64,000 nucleotides of DNA, from NCBI RefSeq assembly GCF_007830595.1, contig NZ_VLLD01000009.1; one strand, 5' to 3'. The stretch comes from Treponema_B putidum (GTDB lineage Bacteria; Spirochaetota; Spirochaetia; Treponematales; Treponemataceae). Position numbers and translations under genes: made by a program. Position 1 is the stretch's first letter. Every line of letters starts with the position of its first letter. Shown here in pieces: positions 1 through 8,432 of this stretch. The notes beneath the pieces were generated by a model. It was not told where the DNA came from and searched no databases. It was given only the letters and a program-made list of their open reading frames with translations.

Positions 1-860
1 TCCGCCTCTTTTACCATTCTGCTGTCATCATCTATTATGGTCTCTTGTGCATGCATTAAAAATAGAGCTTGAAGAAGATTATAAGGTATGTTTTTTTTAG
101 AATAAAGTATTGACGAGAGGACTTCCATTTCGGGCTGTATCGTAAGGGCTTGGCATGTAGCATTTGAATCCGAAATTACATTAAACCTCAACAAAGTTTT
201 ATCCAATGCAAGAGAGCAGAAGGATTTCATCCATTCTATAGCTTGAGCGCATAAGTACATTTCTGTTTTTTCTTCATCAGTTAAATTAGAAAAAACCGCA
301 TCAATTTTTCGTAAAAAACCTGTCCGGATATTTGATGAAACTTCTGAGCCTATCTTAATTGAAAAAGGGTTTGTTTCTTTCATGAGTTTTTCGTAGGTTG
401 CGGGTGCAACAAAGGAACTTACAAGCATATAGAAAGAGCCCTTACCTGAGTCATAAGCCGAAAGAAGAGATGTAAAAAACAATTGGGTTTTTCGTAGATT
501 TTTTAATTCCGTATAAAAAACACCGGTATAGACATTCTGATGTATATTTATATAGGCGCCGGCCGATCTTTTAAGATTTTTTGCCATTCTTTTTAAAAGT
601 TCTTCATTATATATTACTTTTAAAGGTATGGATCTTAAAAACGATCTTATAGAGAGCCACAATCTTATCAAAAAGGGTTCGCTTGCTATGCCTATTCCCT
701 GATGTTCTCTGATTTTTTCTGAAAGAGTTGCCTTTTCCTCGGGTTGGGCTTCGGCTGCAAAGTCTTCCATGCTGCGCTGAATAGTTTCCAGCAGAGTTTG
801 CGTTTCTTCTTTTGATAATGATTTTACTAATTGATCAAATGTTGACAGACTTCTTTCCAT
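1..860 (-). CDS. Conserved Treponema hypothetical protein (3' end outside window)
   Basis: An open frame reads leftward from an ATG at 860 to the window edge without a stop (286 codons visible). It begins MERSLSTFDQLVKSL. The visible part is mainly helical, with many Lys, Glu, Leu and Ser residues and no signal peptide or obvious membrane span. An AAGGAT ribosome-binding site lies directly before the ATG. It resembles a conserved Treponema protein family of unknown function (possibly DUF5312), but this is from memory and not certain. No catalytic motif is seen. Confidence 0.75.
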   Translation of the reverse strand, partial: MERSLSTFDQLVKSLSKEETQTLLETIQRSMEDFAAEAQPEEKATLSEKIREHQGIGIASEPFLIRLWLSIRSFLRSIPLKVIYNEELLKRMAKNLKRSAGAYINIHQNVYTGVFYTELKNLRKTQLFFTSLLSAYDSGKGSFYMLVSSFVAPATYEKLMKETNPFSIKIGSEVSSNIRTGFLRKIDAVFSNLTDEEKTEMYLCAQAIEWMKSFCSLALDKTLLRFNVISDSNATCQALTIQPEMEVLSSILYSKKNIPYNLLQALFLMHAQETIIDDDSRMVKEA

Positions 861-949
861 ATCCTTATATATTACCGTAAATTATGAAAAAGTCTATAGG
901 GTATAAAATAAACTTATAAGGTGTTTTTTATATCGGAATCTACAGAACC

Positions 950-1020
950 GGTCCCTACGGGAATCGAACCCGTCTTTTAAGATTGAGAATCTCATGTCCT
1001 AACCGATAGACGAAGGGACC
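950..1020 (-). tRNA. tRNA-Glu (anticodon CTC)
   Basis: A full cloverleaf reads on the minus strand: 7-bp acceptor GGTCCCT/AGGGACC, D arm, anticodon stem TGAGA/TCTTA with loop TTCTCAA (anticodon CTC), and T arm ACGGG-TTCGATT-CCCGT. The length is 71 nt. CCA is not encoded. The anticodon decodes GAG only under normal pairing, so a CTC isoacceptor is an addition to the TTC tRNA-Glu expected elsewhere. Confidence 0.95.
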
Positions 1021-1034
1021 AATGAATAAAAAAA

Positions 1035-1106
1035 TTCCCCAGGGAGGATTCGAACCCCCACAAGCAGAACCAGAATCTGCGGTGCTACCATTACACAACC
1101 GGGGAA
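1035..1106 (-). tRNA. tRNA-Gln (anticodon CTG)
   Basis: A cloverleaf reads on the minus strand: acceptor TTCCCCG/TGGGGAA, anticodon stem GCAGA/TCTGC with loop TTCTGGT (anticodon CTG), and T loop TTCGAAT. The length is 72 nt and CCA is not encoded. It lies 14 nt upstream of tRNA-Glu and is probably co-transcribed with it. Confidence 0.95.
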
Positions 1107-1200
1107 TAATGAAACAAGAATATATCATCAATCAAAAAAAAAGTCAATAAGCCCTGTTGAACCTTTTGCACCTTATCAAATTTTTTTTTAAGAAAAGAAC

Positions 1201-1236
1201 TTGCCTATTTGCCGGCATTGTTGTATAGTAATTACA
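1201..1236 (+). promoter_or_regulatory. Leaderless-type promoter of pepF
   Basis: The -35 box TTGCCT (1201-1206), a 17-nt spacer, the -10 box TATAGT (1224-1229) and then only 6 nt precede the ATG at 1236. The expected start of transcription falls on or next to the A of the start codon. No Shine-Dalgarno sequence precedes the ATG. Confidence 0.7.
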
Positions 1237-3074
1237 TGAAAAACTCAACAACACCTAAACGTTCCGAGATCGCCAAGAGCGACAAATGGAATATTGAATT
1301 ACTTTTTAAGAATGACAAAGAATGGGAAGCGGCTCTTGCTTCCATTCCGGAAGGCGGAAAAGAGATCTTAAAATATAAAGAAGCTTTTTCCAAGCCTGAA
1401 ACAATCGATGCGGCAACCCTGCTTGCCTGCCTAAAGGCTTCAACAGGAGTTGATAGAATTGCCGAAAAGGTCGGAAACTATGCCTTTTTACAAAAATCTT
1501 CAAACGAGGGAGACCCCGAAAACATCAAACGGCTAAGTAAATACATGATGACCGTTACGGAACTTTCGGCTGCGACCAGCTGGCTCATGCCCGCCATCAT
1601 GGAAATCCCTGAAGAAAAAATCCGTTCATGGATTGATCCTTCAAGTCCCACCGGAAAGGATTTTGCCGATTTTAAGGTTTCCTTGGAAAAAACCTTGCAC
1701 CTAAAACCCCACACCCTTTCAGACAAGGAAGAGAAGATTTTAAGCCTTTTAAGAGAGCCCCATGGCACGCCGAGCCAAGCCTTTTCGGTTCTAACCAATG
1801 TAGACTTTGATTTCGGTACTATTACCACAAAAGAAGGCGATATAAAACTAACTCAATCTTCTTATTCAAAGTTTATGCAAAATCCCGACAGAGCTTTGCG
1901 CGAAAAGGCCTATAAACAGCTTTACGGCACATACGGTGCACATAAAAACACAATCGCAAGCCTGTACACGGGACAGGTTCAGCAAAATGTCGCCCTTGCA
2001 AAAATACGGGGCTATGCTTCTGCCAGAGAAAAATCCCTCTATGTAGACAAGGTGCCTACAGCTGTTTATGACAACCTCATAGACACCATTCACAAGAATT
2101 TAAAACCCTTACATAAATTCTACAGTCTATTAAAAAAACATTTAGGACTAAAAGAGCTCCGGCACTACGATGTATATATGCCCTTAGTCAGCGAGGTAAA
2201 AAAAGTTACCCCATATAATGAAGCAGTCGGCATCATCACCGAAGCCCTCAAACCTCTTGGAGAAGAATATGTTAAAACAATCCGAAACGGTCTTTTAAAC
2301 GGTTGGGTTGACAAGTATGAAAATGAGGGCAAACGCTCAGGAGCCTTTTCGGCAGGCGGATATGACAGCGATCCCTACATTCTTATGAACTACAAAGAAG
2401 ATGTTATCCGTGATGTATTCACCCTTGTGCACGAGGGCGGGCACTCCATGCACTCATGGTATTCGGTAAGAAACAACCCCTACCCCTGCTACCACTACAC
2501 CATCTTTGAAGCCGAAGTTGCCTCTACCTTTAACGAGGAGCTTTTATTCAGGCACATGCTTAAAACAAGTACCGACCCGAAAATGAGAGCCTATCTTTTA
2601 AGCGTTAGGGCTTCCGATATTCTTGCAACCCTCTACAGACAAACCATGTTTGCAGAGTACGAAAGAATTACTCATGCTCTTGTTGAAAGCGGAACGCCTC
2701 TCACAGTCGAAAATTTAAGAAGCGAATACAAAAAACTTCTGGAACTCTATTTCGGGCCGGAAATGGTATTCGAAGATGTAAGCGATTTGGAAGGGTTGAG
2801 GATTCCTCATTTTTACAGGGCATTCTATGTTTACAAATATGCGACAGGCATTTCGGCTTCGATGGCTCTTGCCGAAAGAGTTTGCTCAGGCGGAGATAAA
2901 GAACGCGAAGACTACTTTAAGTTCTTAAAATCAGGAGGCTCACGCTATCCGATTGAATCGCTAAAACTTGCAGGTGTGGACATGGCAAATCCGGCTCCGG
3001 TACAGGCAGCATGCGATAACTTTGCAAAGATCGTAAACGAACTCGAAAAAGCTCTTGAAGAATTAAAAAAATAA
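1236..3074 (+). CDS. pepF: Oligoendopeptidase F, M3 family zinc peptidase
   Basis: This is a 612-residue cytosolic metallo-oligopeptidase that cuts short peptides. The zinc motif HEGGH is at residues 399-403, and the third ligand glutamate lies in the following FEAEVASTFNEE segment. The length and the RxPHFYxxFYVYKYATG region near the C terminus fit the PepF branch of M3. An in-frame TTG lies 27 nt upstream, but the ATG at 1236 is chosen because the upstream codons overlap the promoter. It is followed after 21 nt by an M28-type peptidase gene, which suggests a peptide-utilisation pair in an amino-acid-fermenting organism. Confidence 0.93.
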   Translation: MKNSTTPKRSEIAKSDKWNIELLFKNDKEWEAALASIPEGGKEILKYKEAFSKPETIDAATLLACLKASTGVDRIAEKVGNYAFLQKSSNEGDPENIKRLSKYMMTVTELSAATSWLMPAIMEIPEEKIRSWIDPSSPTGKDFADFKVSLEKTLHLKPHTLSDKEEKILSLLREPHGTPSQAFSVLTNVDFDFGTITTKEGDIKLTQSSYSKFMQNPDRALREKAYKQLYGTYGAHKNTIASLYTGQVQQNVALAKIRGYASAREKSLYVDKVPTAVYDNLIDTIHKNLKPLHKFYSLLKKHLGLKELRHYDVYMPLVSEVKKVTPYNEAVGIITEALKPLGEEYVKTIRNGLLNGWVDKYENEGKRSGAFSAGGYDSDPYILMNYKEDVIRDVFTLVHEGGHSMHSWYSVRNNPYPCYHYTIFEAEVASTFNEELLFRHMLKTSTDPKMRAYLLSVRASDILATLYRQTMFAEYERITHALVESGTPLTVENLRSEYKKLLELYFGPEMVFEDVSDLEGLRIPHFYRAFYVYKYATGISASMALAERVCSGGDKEREDYFKFLKSGGSRYPIESLKLAGVDMANPAPVQAACDNFAKIVNELEKALEELKK

Positions 3075-3095
3075 AACTAAAAGGCTTTAACAAAG

Positions 3096-4013
3096 ATGAT
3101 TAAGGAAAATGAAAATAATCCGCTTAATTCCGATTTGTTTAAAGCCTTTTTAAAAAAAGACCTTAACCGCTGTGATTTTATATCGCAGTGGTTAAGTGCT
3201 CACAATGTTCCCCACAGCATAGTAAACCTTGCACAAAAAAAACACATCATCATAAAATACCCTGCACAATTTTACGATAAGAACTTTAAAATGAAAACCC
3301 TTGTATCCCACTATGACAGAGCTCCAAATACCCAAGGTGCTAACGACAATTCAGCCTCTTGTTTTATCCTCATGAACTTTGCAAAAAAACTATGCTCTTA
3401 CACAAAGCCTCACAACATAAAAATCATCTTTACGGATGGGGAAGAAGCAGGAGCCGCAGGCCTTAAAGAACAAGGAGCATACACTCTCGGAACAGGCTTA
3501 AAAAAACTTAAAATGGATGAGGACGATATCTTTGTATTCGACATGTGCGGAAGAGGCGATACCCTAATTCTCTCCCGTTCGGGTATTTTCGGACGGGATG
3601 AAGTAAAAACAAAGAAGCTGGACGAGCTGCATAAAAGGGCGGGTCTCTTTGCTCAAAGAGCTTGTCCCAATCAATGGCTTTCAATGCTGACGGCTTATAG
3701 CGACAATGCAGGCTTTATTGCCGCAGGCCTTTGTGCGCAGGTCATAACCGTTCTTCCAAGAAAAGAAGCCGAGACTCTTTTACACTGCCTCCCGAAAGAA
3801 AAACTCACCGGCCAAAACAAAACAGCCATCAGCGAACTCACGGAAATGGTAATAAAAAATCAAAAACCGCCTCAAGGTTCCCCCTTCGAAAAAATAATTC
3901 CATTTACATGGCAGTTAATGCATACCTCTGATGACATGATTGAAACTCTTAATAGCGAAGCCTTTACCCTCACCGAAAAATATCTTAACATCTTGACGGA
4001 GAATTACCGCTAA
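3096..4013 (+). CDS. M28-family metallopeptidase (aminopeptidase-like)
   Basis: This 305-residue protein has the co-catalytic zinc residues of family M28 in order: His72 in SHYDR, Asp84 in GANDNSAS, Glu116-Glu117 in TDGEEAG, Asp in FDMCGRGD, and a C-terminal His in MHTSDDM. There is no signal peptide, so it is probably a cytosolic aminopeptidase or peptide deformylating/cyclising enzyme; the family does not fix the substrate. The spacing from pepF (21 nt) suggests one transcript. No strong ribosome-binding site is visible. Confidence 0.82.
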   Translation: MIKENENNPLNSDLFKAFLKKDLNRCDFISQWLSAHNVPHSIVNLAQKKHIIIKYPAQFYDKNFKMKTLVSHYDRAPNTQGANDNSASCFILMNFAKKLCSYTKPHNIKIIFTDGEEAGAAGLKEQGAYTLGTGLKKLKMDEDDIFVFDMCGRGDTLILSRSGIFGRDEVKTKKLDELHKRAGLFAQRACPNQWLSMLTAYSDNAGFIAAGLCAQVITVLPRKEAETLLHCLPKEKLTGQNKTAISELTEMVIKNQKPPQGSPFEKIIPFTWQLMHTSDDMIETLNSEAFTLTEKYLNILTENYR

Positions 4014-4026
4014 AATTTAAAACTAC

Positions 4027-4062
4027 TTAACTACATCTTAAAAATCTTCTATAATAGAAGTA
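4027..4062 (+). promoter_or_regulatory. Leaderless-type promoter of the Fic gene
   Basis: TTAACT (4027-4032), a 17-nt spacer, TATAAT (4050-4055) and 6 nt precede the ATG at 4062. No Shine-Dalgarno sequence is present. Confidence 0.68.
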
Positions 4063-5069
4063 TGAGCTATGAACCTCCATTTAAAATTACGTCAAAAGCT
4101 ATAAATTTGATTTCTCAAATATCCGCAGATATGGAACGCTTTAAAATAAGACTTGAACAAGAAGACGGTGTAAGACTGCGTAAAATAAACAGGATGAAAA
4201 CTATACAGGGGTCTCTTGCAATTGAGGGTAATACATTAACCGAAGAACAGGTTACTGCCTTAATTGAGGGAAAACATGTCATAGCCCCCATGCGAGAAGT
4301 TCAAGAAGTAAAGAATGCAATTAAGGTTTATGAAAAATGTATGACCTTCAATCCTTATAAAGAAAAAGATTTATTAAAAGCTCATGGAATTTTAACTATG
4401 GGTCTTCTCGATAATCCGGGACACTTTAGAAAAGGAGGAGTCTGTATAGCCGGAAAAAACGGCATAAGTCACATAGCTCCCCCTGCCGATCGCGTTCCAT
4501 TTTTAATGAGCGATTTATTCGATTGGCTTAAAAATAGCGATTATCATCCCCTTATAAAAAGCTGCGTTTTCCATTATGAGTTTGAGTTTATTCATCCGTT
4601 TGAAGACGGAAACGGAAGAATGGGACGCTTATGGCACTCCAGAATTCTTGCAGATTGGAATCCTATATTTATTCACCTCCCCATCGAAAATATGATTTTA
4701 AAAAATCAAGCGGCATATTATAAGGCACTTGAGCAAAGCACGGATGAAAACGATTCAGGTATTTTTATAGATTTTATGCTTGAAATAATAGTCAAAACAA
4801 TGAAAAACAGCCGCAAAAAAAGCACTGTAAATGATACTGTAAATGATACTGTAAATGATACTGTAAATGATACTGTAAATCAGATACTAAAATGCTTAAA
4901 AGCAAATCCTGAAATATCATATGAACAGCTAGCTGAAAAAATGTCAAAATCGAGGGCAACCATAAGCCGAAAAATTTCGGAACTAAAAAAAGCAGGTATA
5001 ATCAAACGCATCGGTGCCGACAAAAACGGCTATTGGCAAATTATGGACGAAAAGCAGTTAAAAAATTGA
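4062..5069 (+). CDS. Fic family protein with N-terminal inhibitory motif and C-terminal winged helix
   Basis: This 335-residue protein contains the Fic motif HPFEDGNGRMGR (residues 178-189), so it should be able to transfer AMP (or another nucleotide part) to a target hydroxyl. An N-terminal S-L-A-I-E-G-N segment (51-57) matches the self-inhibiting (S/T)xxxE(G/N) helix. Residues 255-273 are a T-V-N-D tandem repeat acting as a linker to a C-terminal winged-helix domain (about 275-330), typical of Fic proteins that may bind DNA. The last two bases of its stop codon overlap the 3' end of the convergent tRNA-Lys gene. Confidence 0.9.
   Translation: MSYEPPFKITSKAINLISQISADMERFKIRLEQEDGVRLRKINRMKTIQGSLAIEGNTLTEEQVTALIEGKHVIAPMREVQEVKNAIKVYEKCMTFNPYKEKDLLKAHGILTMGLLDNPGHFRKGGVCIAGKNGISHIAPPADRVPFLMSDLFDWLKNSDYHPLIKSCVFHYEFEFIHPFEDGNGRMGRLWHSRILADWNPIFIHLPIENMILKNQAAYYKALEQSTDENDSGIFIDFMLEIIVKTMKNSRKKSTVNDTVNDTVNDTVNDTVNQILKCLKANPEISYEQLAEKMSKSRATISRKISELKKAGIIKRIGADKNGYWQIMDEKQLKN
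4824..4880 (+). repeat. 12-bp tandem repeat inside the Fic gene
   Basis: The unit ACTGTAAATGAT occurs four times in full (4824-4871) followed by a 9-base partial copy. It encodes repeated T-V-N-D in the linker between the Fic domain and the winged helix. The unit is a multiple of three, so copy-number change would alter linker length and keep the frame. Confidence 0.97.
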
Positions 5070-5139
5070 GCCATGCAGGCTTCGAACCTGCGACCCACAG
5101 ATTAAGAGTCTGTTGCTCTACCAGCTGAGCTAATGGCCC
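5068..5139 (-). tRNA. tRNA-Lys (anticodon CTT)
   Basis: A cloverleaf on the minus strand has acceptor GGGCCAT/ATGGCTC, anticodon stem ACAGA/TCTGT with loop CTCTTAA (anticodon CTT), and T arm GCAGG-TTCGAAG-CCTGC. It is 72 nt long and CCA is not encoded. It overlaps the convergent Fic gene by 2 bp. Confidence 0.95.
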
Positions 5140-5252
5140 GTAAAACGAGATTTGATTATATAAAAATCTAAAAAAAAAGTCAATGCTATACCGGATAAAA
5201 ATTGTTTTTTTCATATAGACTAAGGCTAAAAATAGTGATATTATCGAAAGGT

Positions 5253-6722
5253 ATGTACGATATAATAATAATCGGAGCAGGGGTTGTAGGAGCCTGCATT
5301 GCACGGGAACTTTCCAAGTACGAATTAAAAATTGCCGTCCTCGAAAAAGAATTGGAATTCGGCTGCGGTACAAGCAAAGCCAATAGCGGAATTATCCACG
5401 GGGGCTATGATGCAAAGGAAGGCTCCTTAAAGGCAAAGCTAAATGTAAGAGGTAATTTTTTAGTGCGCAGCTTAAAAGAAAAATTGGATCTGCGCTTTAA
5501 ACAATTAGGCTCTCTTGTAATCGCCTTTAACGAAGAAGATCAAAAAGAACTTTCCACCCTCTACGAACGAGGTTTAAAAAACGGAGTTGAAGGCTTGGAA
5601 ATCTGGAACAGGGAAAGGCTTTTAAAGGAAGAACCCAATCTTTCAAAAGAAGCCTTGGGAGCCCTCTACTGCGGAACAGCCGGAGTCATCTGTCCCTTCG
5701 ATATGACGGCAGCCTTTATGGAAAATGCCGTAATAAACGGAGTTGACTTTCTTCCCGAAAACGAGGTCACCGCAATTGAAAAAGAAAACGAAGCCTATAC
5801 AATCAAAACCAAATCAAGCAAAACGGAAGAAAAAAGTTTTAAAACCAAGCTGGTGATAAATGCAGCGGGACTTTACTCCGATAAGATTGCAAAGATGGCA
5901 GGAGATGAAGATTTTAAAATTCTCCCCCGCCGCGGGGAATACCGCCTCTTCGATAAAAGCTATACCAACCTTGTAAATCATATATGTTTTCAGGCCCCCT
6001 CAAAGATGGGAAAAGGCATCTTAGTTCTTCCCTCCTATCATGGGAATTTTTTAGTCGGCCCTTCAGCAGAAAATATCGAAGATGTTGAAGACACTTCCGT
6101 TTCAGCCCAAGGTTTGGCTCAGGTAGAAGAAAAGGCTCTAAAAACCGTACCCTCCCTCAATTTTAAAAACACCATCCGTATTTTTGCAGGAGTCAGGGCA
6201 AGGCCCGATACGGGAGACTTTATGATATATGCTTCAAAAAATTCCAAAGGAATTATACACGCAGGCGGAATCGAATCACCGGGGTTGAGCTCGGCTCCCG
6301 CCATCGGAGAATATGTTGCAGAGCTCGTAAAAAAAGAAGCCGATGACTTAAAAATTCCCTTCAATAAAAAGAAAAACTTTAACGAAAATCGAAGAGCAAT
6401 CAGACATTTTGCCGGCCTTAGTGCAGAAGAACAGGATTCTCTTATAAAAGAAAATCCGCTCTACGGCCATGTTATCTGCCGCTGCGAAACCGTAACCGAA
6501 GCCGAAATCGTTGAGGCCATTCACCGCCCTGCGGGAGCCCGCACGGTTGACGGCATAAAAAGGCGGGTACGCCCCGGTTCGGGAAGATGTCAGGGAGGCT
6601 TTTGCGAGCCCCATGTGCTCCAAATTCTTTCAAGAGAATTAAAAATCCCTATCGAAAAAATTCAAAAGGACAGAAGAAATTCTCCGATTGTTTACGGAAA
6701 ACTAAAGGGCGGTGCGGAATGA
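5253..6722 (+). CDS. GlpA-like FAD-dependent dehydrogenase with C-terminal BFD-type [2Fe-2S] domain
   Basis: The 489-residue product starts with a dinucleotide-binding fold (GAGVVGACIARELS, from about residue 7). It continues through a DAO-type FAD domain and ends in a BFD-like domain with Cys409, Cys411, Cys446 and Cys451 (CRC...CQGGFC). This architecture is that of the anaerobic glycerol-3-phosphate dehydrogenase GlpA group. An ATG 51 nt upstream was rejected; the start at 5253 opens directly on the beta strand MYDIIIIGAG and has AAAGG before it. It is the first gene of a four-gene overlapping operon. The substrate is inferred, not proven. Confidence 0.82.
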   Translation: MYDIIIIGAGVVGACIARELSKYELKIAVLEKELEFGCGTSKANSGIIHGGYDAKEGSLKAKLNVRGNFLVRSLKEKLDLRFKQLGSLVIAFNEEDQKELSTLYERGLKNGVEGLEIWNRERLLKEEPNLSKEALGALYCGTAGVICPFDMTAAFMENAVINGVDFLPENEVTAIEKENEAYTIKTKSSKTEEKSFKTKLVINAAGLYSDKIAKMAGDEDFKILPRRGEYRLFDKSYTNLVNHICFQAPSKMGKGILVLPSYHGNFLVGPSAENIEDVEDTSVSAQGLAQVEEKALKTVPSLNFKNTIRIFAGVRARPDTGDFMIYASKNSKGIIHAGGIESPGLSSAPAIGEYVAELVKKEADDLKIPFNKKKNFNENRRAIRHFAGLSAEEQDSLIKENPLYGHVICRCETVTEAEIVEAIHRPAGARTVDGIKRRVRPGSGRCQGGFCEPHVLQILSRELKIPIEKIQKDRRNSPIVYGKLKGGAE

Positions 6723-8047
6723 TAAACATAAACGATAAAAAAGATTGCAGCAATTGCAAGAACGAATACGAGGTCGCCGTTATAGGCGGAGGCCCTGCAG
6801 GTTTGGCGGCAGCCCTCGAAGCCAAAAAAAACGGAGCATCTTCCGTTCTTATAATAGAAAGGGATTTTGAACTCGGCGGAATCTTAAATCAATGTATCCA
6901 TGCAGGCTTCGGCCTTCACGAATTTAAAGAAGAATTAACCGGCCCCGAATATGCAGAACGCTTTATAAACATGGTAAAAAAAGAAGACATAGATATCCTC
7001 CTCAATACAATGGTAATAGACTTAACAAAGGAAAGAGAAATTACTTTCATCGGCGCACAAGGATTAAAAAAAATAAAAGCAGGGGCTGTCGTACTTGCTA
7101 TGGGCTGCCGAGAACGCACGGCAGGAGCTATCGCACTAAAAGGTTACCGCCCATCCGGCGTTTTTAATGCAGGCATGGCCCAACGCCTTATTAACATCGA
7201 AGGCTTTTCTGTCGGAAAAGAAGTAGTAATCTACGGCTCAGGAGATATCGGTTTAATCATGGCCCGCCGCATGACCTTGGAAGGAGCTAAGGTAAAGGCT
7301 GTTGTCGAAATCATGCCCTACTCAAGCGGCCTAAACCGTAACATAGCCCAATGCCTTGAAGACTACGGTATTCCGCTTTTTTTAAGCCATAGCATATCCT
7401 GCGTCCACGGAAAGGACAGGGTTACAGGAGTTACAATAGCCCAAATAGATTCTTCCTTTAAGGAAATCCCCGGAACCGAAAAAGAATTTTCCTGTGATAC
7501 GGTACTCCTTTCCGTAGGCCTAATCCCCGAAAACGAACTTACCCAAAAGGCAGGCATTGCTCTCAATCCGATAACGAACGGAGCCTTTGTCGATAACGGA
7601 ATGGAAACCGAAACAAGCGGAATCTTTGCCTGCGGAAATGTTCTCCATGTTCATGACATTGTAGACTTTGTCACAAAAGAAAGCAGAACTGCCGGAAAAA
7701 ACGCAGCCCTTTTTGCTCAAAAAAATAAAAAGGGTGAAAGCACGGAAAACAAATTCGGCACAAATACCTCCGGCTCCGCTTTTATTAAAACAATAGCTAA
7801 AAAAGGAATCCGCTACATTGTTCCAAATAAAATAAATACGGGGAACATCGACGGAGCATCCCTCTTTATGAGAGTTGACTCGGTTTATAAAAATGCCCGC
7901 CTGATAATCAAATCGGGTGAACAAATTCTTGCACAAAAGAAAACAAGTCAGATGGTTCCGTCCGAGATGATAAACATTCCCCTAAACTTTATTACTTTAA
8001 AGGGCTTAACACAAGACATAACTGCGGAGGTAATTTTAGATGAGTAG
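6719..8047 (+). CDS. FAD/NAD(P)-dependent oxidoreductase (partner of the GlpA-like protein)
   Basis: This 442-residue flavoprotein has an N-terminal FAD-binding motif GGGPAGLAAALEA and a second nucleotide-binding motif GSGDIGLIMARRM in mid-protein. It belongs to the pyridine-nucleotide disulphide oxidoreductase fold, without the redox-active CxxxxC pair at the usual place; ILNQCIHAGF carries a single Cys. Its ATG overlaps the TGA of the GlpA-like gene (ATGA), indicating translational coupling. The same three-gene order (GlpA-like, this protein, DUF1667) is common in Firmicutes and Thermotogae glycerol loci, so a role in passing electrons from glycerol-3-phosphate is likely. Confidence 0.82.
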   Translation: MININDKKDCSNCKNEYEVAVIGGGPAGLAAALEAKKNGASSVLIIERDFELGGILNQCIHAGFGLHEFKEELTGPEYAERFINMVKKEDIDILLNTMVIDLTKEREITFIGAQGLKKIKAGAVVLAMGCRERTAGAIALKGYRPSGVFNAGMAQRLINIEGFSVGKEVVIYGSGDIGLIMARRMTLEGAKVKAVVEIMPYSSGLNRNIAQCLEDYGIPLFLSHSISCVHGKDRVTGVTIAQIDSSFKEIPGTEKEFSCDTVLLSVGLIPENELTQKAGIALNPITNGAFVDNGMETETSGIFACGNVLHVHDIVDFVTKESRTAGKNAALFAQKNKKGESTENKFGTNTSGSAFIKTIAKKGIRYIVPNKINTGNIDGASLFMRVDSVYKNARLIIKSGEQILAQKKTSQMVPSEMINIPLNFITLKGLTQDITAEVILDE

Positions 8048-8432
8048 AGAATTGATAAAAGAAAAATTTACATGTGTGTCCTGTCCGCGGGGCTGTAAAC
8101 TTTCGGTATTTAAAGAAGAGTCGGGAGAAATTACCGTTACAGGAAATTTATGCAAGGGCGGCGAACTTTACGCGATGCAGGAAATTAAAGACCCTAGAAG
8201 AAACATCAGCTCTACCGTAATAATCGAGGGCGGAGTTCTTTCCTCCCTTCCAGTAAAAACCTCAAGTCCAATTCCTAAGGCCTTAATCTTCGATGTAATG
8301 AAAGAAATAAACACCGTCAAAACTCAGGCTCCTAAAAAGATGGGCGATGTGATAATTGAAAATGTACTGAACACAGGAATAGATATAGTCGCAAGCCGCT
8401 CAGTAAGGGTAAAAAATGGAAAGGCCGATTAA
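8040..8432 (+). CDS. DUF1667 protein, cysteine-rich redox partner
   Basis: This small 130-residue protein has an N-terminal CVSCPRGC cluster and a further Cys in NLCKGG, a pattern suited to an iron-sulphur cluster. The family (DUF1667) is usually encoded directly after GlpA-like and NAD/FAD oxidoreductase genes, as here, where it overlaps the preceding gene by 8 nt. A GGAGG site precedes the ATG. It is probably the third subunit of the membrane-free dehydrogenase complex; no direct function is known to me. Confidence 0.82.
   Translation: MSRELIKEKFTCVSCPRGCKLSVFKEESGEITVTGNLCKGGELYAMQEIKDPRRNISSTVIIEGGVLSSLPVKTSSPIPKALIFDVMKEINTVKTQAPKKMGDVIIENVLNTGIDIVASRSVRVKNGKAD

Noticed and set aside
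4824..4880. Phase-variation switch in the Fic gene
   Set aside because: The 12-bp unit keeps the reading frame, so copy change cannot turn the gene off.
5068..5139. tRNA-Lys as an integration site for a mobile island holding the Fic gene
   Set aside because: No integrase and no second copy of the tRNA 3' end was found in the flanks.
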